Assembly (NCBI RefSeq): GCF_029227915.1
Contig: NC_079876.1
Coordinates: 25,701,828-25,765,827 of the forward strand
Direction: 5' to 3'
DNA length: 64,000 nt
DNA from: Hydractinia symbiolongicarpus
Lineage: Eukaryota > Cnidaria > Hydrozoa > Anthoathecata > Hydractiniidae
Made by a program: the position numbers and the translations under genes. Positions 59,393 to 64,000 of the stretch are shown here, one piece after another (positions within the stretch are counted from its first letter, which is position 1; each line of letters starts with the position of its first letter). A model generated the notes under the pieces. The model worked only from the letters and a program-made list of their open reading frames with translations, did not search any database and was not told the origin of the DNA.

Positions 59393-62300
59393 TTTTGTCG
59401 TTGTAAGATTTCGATACAAACACAAATGACAAAACAACAGAGCAAAGCAGGTGATATCGTGGTTTAAACAAACATGGTTTAAACCATTATACTGTACTAA
59501 ACCTCAAATGGTTATAAAACATTTTAGTACCAAGCCCTTACAACAATTTTTGTTGTGTTAACCCAGCTTAATGCAAAAAAATGTCTTACTCTAATTCCAA
59601 AATTAACATTATTTCTGCAGAGTCAGTAAAAAGATTGAATGTTAGGAAAATCAGGAAAATGCTTATTTTCAGGACTAAAAAAGAAAGTTAATATCAGTGG
59701 TGGCAATTCGGAAAAAATGAATGTTACCTTTCATTGAGTCTAACATTATCAAACTTTTGACATCACTGACACAGTTTACTCTAAAGTTTTTATCTTTAAA
59801 GCTGGATTTATGTATAACTTTGATTTTATAAAAAAAGAACACACATTGTCACACATTTAGGCATATGCAATGCAGCTAGAAGCTATATGTCAATCTTTCA
59901 GAAAGGTTGCATAGTTTAATGGTCAATTTACTTGACAAGTTTCTTGGAAGAATTTTTACTGGTATGTTGATAGTATTCCAGAGTGTTATATGTGAGCACA
60001 AAGATTTACAGCTTGAAAAAAAAGCTCGCTGGACTTCATTAGATGTGCCTGCAGCGTGTGAATCGTTTTTCGAGTTTTTAAACATTTTTTACAACGGTGA
60101 CCGTATCATCTTTAATCACGTGGAATTCTAATTTTAAATTTACATAACAGTTTGAAGCCAAGTGAGTGAAAACATCAGCATGCTTTAAGTGCTTCGTGGT
60201 TTACTGATAAAAGTTAAAAAAAAACAGAAGGAAAGGGACGATTAGAAGGTTCTGTAAAAGGTTCTGAGACAAATTACTTGAAAGAGCTTTCATGATTTTG
60301 CTAAATCTGATGATCTGAGTTGGAACTATGGTCAGCTGACTATGAAGTAGCCATAATGACGAACAATATATCAACATATAAGCGTCATGGAGAAGTTTTC
60401 TATTTTTGTTGTGAGCATTTTGCCACATGGGCGGGTTCAATTTTTTGAGTCGCAGTTCCTGTGACTGATGACCAAATTTTGCTCACTAACAGTTAGCAAT
60501 GCTATTTCTGTCAGACAATATGTTGACAATGCACTAATAACAATATTACAATTTTATTGTCCACAAGTTTTTTCATTGTTACTTTTTTTTCAAACTTGTC
60601 ACCTCTTTTTTAAACTTGTCACATCTTTACCTTACTCCTTTCAATGTAGTTAATTTCTATTGCTAAGTTGGACAGTATTTTTTTTAATAATACTCGCATA
60701 TTGACTCACTTCTAGTTTATTTACACTTGCGCATTTTCACTTACACCTGAATTTGCACTTCGTAAAATTTGTTACTAAGAAAAAAGAAAAACTATATAAA
60801 TAACGTCTATAAATGCGAAAAGTAGGAACTAACTAATTAACTAAATAACTAATTTAAATATAATTAAACATGTTTACAACGAGAATAAATATGAACTAGC
60901 GAACGCAAAATGTGCAAGCAAATGTTTATTTTACCAAATTTTACTTAAAATGTGTCCCCAGAAAAATCCACTTAAATTCCAAATGTTTTTTATTTTACCG
61001 CATTTTTTATAAGTCACGCACTTTTGTCAAAATGGACGTGGGAAAGGTGTTTTAAGAGATATAGAATCAGCCCTGCATTTTCCTTTCCTTCCTTTAATCT
61101 TTTTTTAAAATTTACATTTAGATATCCTAAATCTTTTATTCTGTAAATCTAACAACTTCAGCTGATTTTATAAAATTGTGTTTTAAAACATTTGTATAGT
61201 TTATTTTCTCTTATTCGACATTTTTTTATACCAGGGAGAGTTTCGGGAGGGAAGTTTCAACAAAGCTATGAGTGTGTTACAAGACATGTCAACCGTCGAA
61301 GGTAGTGCACAAAAAACAAAGAAGGGAAATAATAAAGGTACGGTGTGAGTTAAATTGAGAGAGTTTTACGACTTTTCTTTTAGTCAAATTTCCCAATGTT
61401 TCTGTTTTCTTGCTGATTATCAGTTTTCGTCAATACATCCATATGTAAAAAAGCTGATTTTATGCCAGGAATAAAAATGTAGAATCTCTCAACTGTTATT
61501 GGTACTGAGATCAGTGATAATTGGTGACATAGTTTGTGCGTAAAAAATCGCTTTTATGATAGCAACCGTTTCAAGAAGAAAGCTTTGCGGTGCTGCAAGG
61601 TACTTTTTGAAATTGCCAAAAAAAATCCAAATCAGGCTCGTAGCCAGCATATTTAATTTTATTTTTACAATCATTTTAACAAGGTTGTTTATGAAATGGT
61701 ATGTCTGTTATAGCCCATAGATTAGAAATCACTGAATTCTCCTAAATTTGGAAACTGTCAATTCTACCAAAAACTAATTTTGTTAAAGTCCTATGATTTG
61801 CAGGTACTTCATGTAACTAGCATGCCAATTTTGCAAGCGAAAAAGGAAATATTTTTGGTTTTTTTTATGCACAAAGCCACATTTAATTATCTAGGTCAGA
61901 GTGGATCAAACGTGTACAAGATAGTGAAGATGATTATGGAGCGAAACTATGCACCAGTCATCATATTTAGTTTCAGTAAAAAGGAATGCGAAGGATATGC
62001 GTTGCAAATGTCCAAGCTCGATTTCAATACAGGTAAAAATGTGTGACAAGTATTTTTCTTTGTTGGTTTATATTGAACTAAAAAATAAGTGATAAATCAG
62101 CTATGTTTTTTTCAACATGGCAGCGACATTGTTGGCGACACCGTTTTTAACAGAGGGTTCATTGCGAAGCGCGCTGCGACAAGTGGTGCAGGATCTAAGG
62201 ACGTAATATCCCGCTTGTGAACTTTAGGGCACTTATTTTATATTCTGTTAAGATATATTTTGATTTAATGCAACGTTTTTGATCAATTTAAGAAAACAAT

Positions 62301-64000
62301 TTGGAATGTTTAACCTTGGTGCAAGTCCAATTTGAATTTTTGTTTTGTGCAGGTGAAGAGAAAAAACTGGTGGAAGAAGTATTTCGAAATGCGATTGACT
62401 GTCTGTCAGATGATGACAAAAAATTGCCGCAGGTAAATATCGGCATAAGAATAAAAAATTTTTGTGGTCCAGTGGAACTAGAACTGGAACTAGAAAGCAT
62501 TTGAGTTAATGAGGAAACCTTTTCTGAGCTTCTCTTAAAGACTTTTTGTGTCCTCTAGAGGCCAATTAGAATTTTAGGATTTTAAAGCCCTTTGAAACCT
62601 TTTTATAATGTTCCAAACTTCGCTAAAAGGGTAATTGTTTTAAATTTAGCTACCTAAAACTGTTCTTATTTTTAGGTTGAGCATGTTTTACCACTTTTAA
62701 AGCGTGGTATCGGAATACATCATGGTGGATTGCTTCCTATCCTCAAAGAAGTCATTGAAATCTTATTTTCAGAAGGTCTTATCAAAGTCTTATTTGCCAC
62801 AGAGACATTCGCGTTAGGTCTAAACATGCCAGCCAGGACTGTGCTGTTTACAAGTGCAAGAAAGTTCGATGGTAAAGATTACCGTTGGGTGTGTTCTTCA
62901 TGTTCTTTCTTTCTATCCATTTCTTTTTTTAGCATCATTTAAAATATGTTTGTGTTAAAAACTGTCTCACTTGAAGGAACTTTTGCGAGGCCAAAATTTT
63001 ATTAGGTAAACATTTGCGTAATAAGGTAACCGAAAAAAATGATACGTTATTTTTCGGAATCTGAGAAAACATCGTTATTTCACTACCTTTTAAGAGGATT
63101 AATTAATGCTGATCCAACTTTTGCGGGGCATTATTTTTGCAAATTTGGTAAATATGTGCAGAAATAAATCGTGCGATTCTTTATTACTTGCGGTAATTTT
63201 GGCTAAAACCTATTAAGCATTTAGTCGCAGTTTTGTTTTTACTGTTGGACTTGCAGAAATGAATCCCCCAATCTGGCAAATTATTTCTACGGACCCCATC
63301 TGCAAAAACTTGTGAAACCAATTATTTTGGCGTTAAATCACGAGATTAAATCTAGCAAACATTAACCAGCATTATTTTTATCCTCTGAAGGTAAAGGGGT
63401 CAAATGGAAGTTGAAAAAAAATATCCTAAGATATTAAAGTTAGACGAATCAAGTTTTTTAAAGACAATACAAGGCTATCTTTTGCAAAATTGTTCAAAAT
63501 GCGCAAAGTATGCTTCTCTGAATAAATCAATTTATTTTCATCGTGTTTCAGATCACAAGTGGAGAATACATTCAAATGAGTGGTCGTGCTGGACGTCGTG
63601 GGATAGATGAGCGTGGAATTGTTATTATGATTGTTGACGAAAAATTAGAACCAGAAGTTGGGAAAACGTTACTAAAGGTTAGTTATTGAAGATTCCATCG
63701 AACGTTTTTCGCAATGCTACTAAAAGTGCGTTGACCACGTGCCAGGGAAAACAATCCATGTTCTCTCTTAATTTTTTGTTGTTGTTGTTGTCCCTGTCGT
63801 TGTCAGTGTTACTGTAGCTAACTTTGCCGTTGCCGTCGTCGTTATTTTTGTGTTTTTTCCAATTTTTAGTTGTGTGTTGTCGTTTTAAAAAACATATTTT
63901 CGTTTCCAGGGACAATCGGATCCACTGAACAGTGCGTTTCGGTTGACGTACAACATGGTTTTAAATCTACTGAGACTTGAAGAAATCAATCCGGAATATA
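52707..64000 (+). CDS. MTREX: Exosome RNA helicase MTR4 (MTREX/SKIV2L2), 5' part
   Basis: Nuclear Ski2-like DExH RNA helicase that feeds RNA to the exosome as core of the TRAMP/NEXT/PAXT assemblies. Exons: 52707-52903, 53237-53300, 54374-54436, 54618-54730, 56102-56162, 56405-56518, 57022-57054, 57212-57269, 58586-58710, 59042-59140, 61235-61337, 61895-62032, 62353-62432, 62676-62888, 63552-63677, 63910 to beyond the window. The N-terminus [13 protein letters not shown] matches the conserved GDELFSVFE start of animal MTR4, followed by lysine-rich NLS-like segments. Motifs in order: [19 protein letters not shown] (I), TTPIKALSNQKY (Ia), [11 protein letters not shown] (II, DEIH), [14 protein letters not shown] (III), [14 protein letters not shown] (IV), [16 protein letters not shown] (V), [10 protein letters not shown] (VI). 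The last exon reads into [16 protein letters not shown] at the window edge. The arch/KOW and DSHCT domains lie outside. No frame break was seen. Confidence 0.97.
57450..58387. mobile_element. TTAA-flanked (piggyBac-like) element in MTREX intron 8
   Basis: Flanked by TTAA at 57446-57449 and 58388-58391. The ends are CCCTATTTGGTATGGG inverted against the same sequence at the right, and both ends also share a GGGGGCATAAAGTGCC block further in. TTAA duplication and CCC-starting ends are the piggyBac signature. At 938 bp, without a transposase frame, it is non-autonomous. Confidence 0.82.
59353..59396. repeat. TTTA microsatellite in MTREX intron 10
   Basis: About eleven TTTA tetranucleotides. Confidence 0.95.
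59880..60131 (+). other. Unrecognised stop-free frame in MTREX intron 10
   Basis: After a TAG near 59877 an open frame of about 83 codons runs to a TAA at 60129-60131. It includes [20 protein letters not shown] and [20 protein letters not shown], with balanced amino-acid composition unlike the poly-K/F/N frames of the surrounding AT-rich DNA. No family was recognised. It could be a transposon remnant, a nested exon, or chance. Confidence 0.25.

Overview
This is an AT-rich, intron-rich animal (metazoan) genomic window with many interspersed repeats. The gene content points to a cnidarian, more likely a medusozoan than an anthozoan; that placement is inference from gene type and repeat style, not from a marker gene. 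Nothing prokaryotic is present: the genes are spliced with GT-AG (twice GC-AG) introns and have no operon structure.

Layout. (1) About 1.8-14.6 kb, minus strand: two head-to-tail genes for alpha-type nicotinic acetylcholine receptor-like subunits (Cys-loop ligand-gated cation channels) with matching exon architecture. The right-hand copy is complete at its 3' end; the left-hand copy runs out before its TM3-TM4 exon can be found. Between them lies a 1.3 kb minisatellite with a 25-bp period. (2) About 19.1-26.1 kb, minus strand: two single-exon class A neuropeptide-type GPCR genes, also tandem paralogs, both ending in a PDZ-ligand-like tail. (3) About 33.8-47.5 kb, plus strand: two tandem five-exon Shaw/Kv3-like voltage-gated K+ channel genes with the same intron positions and phases. 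(4) About 52.7 kb to the right edge, plus strand: the first sixteen exons of MTREX (Mtr4/SKIV2L2), the RNA exosome-associated DExH helicase; its C-terminal part lies beyond the window.

Three adjacent pairs of neuronal-signalling genes (fast transmitter receptor, peptide receptor, repolarising K+ channel) thus sit in about 46 kb next to a housekeeping RNA helicase. Each pair arose by tandem duplication. Two of the pairs show exon patches far more alike than the rest of the gene, which suggests gene conversion.

The intergenic and intronic DNA is rich in small non-autonomous DNA transposons. They include tiny Helitron-like elements (one five-unit tandem array), an 8-bp-TSD hAT-like foldback family clustered round the K+ channel genes, a pogo-like TA element, a TTAA/piggyBac-like element in an MTREX intron, a perfect-TIR TA element, and decayed LINE fragments. 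The long stop-free reading frames over 8.8-10.3 kb are an artefact of the 25-bp repeat and are not genes.
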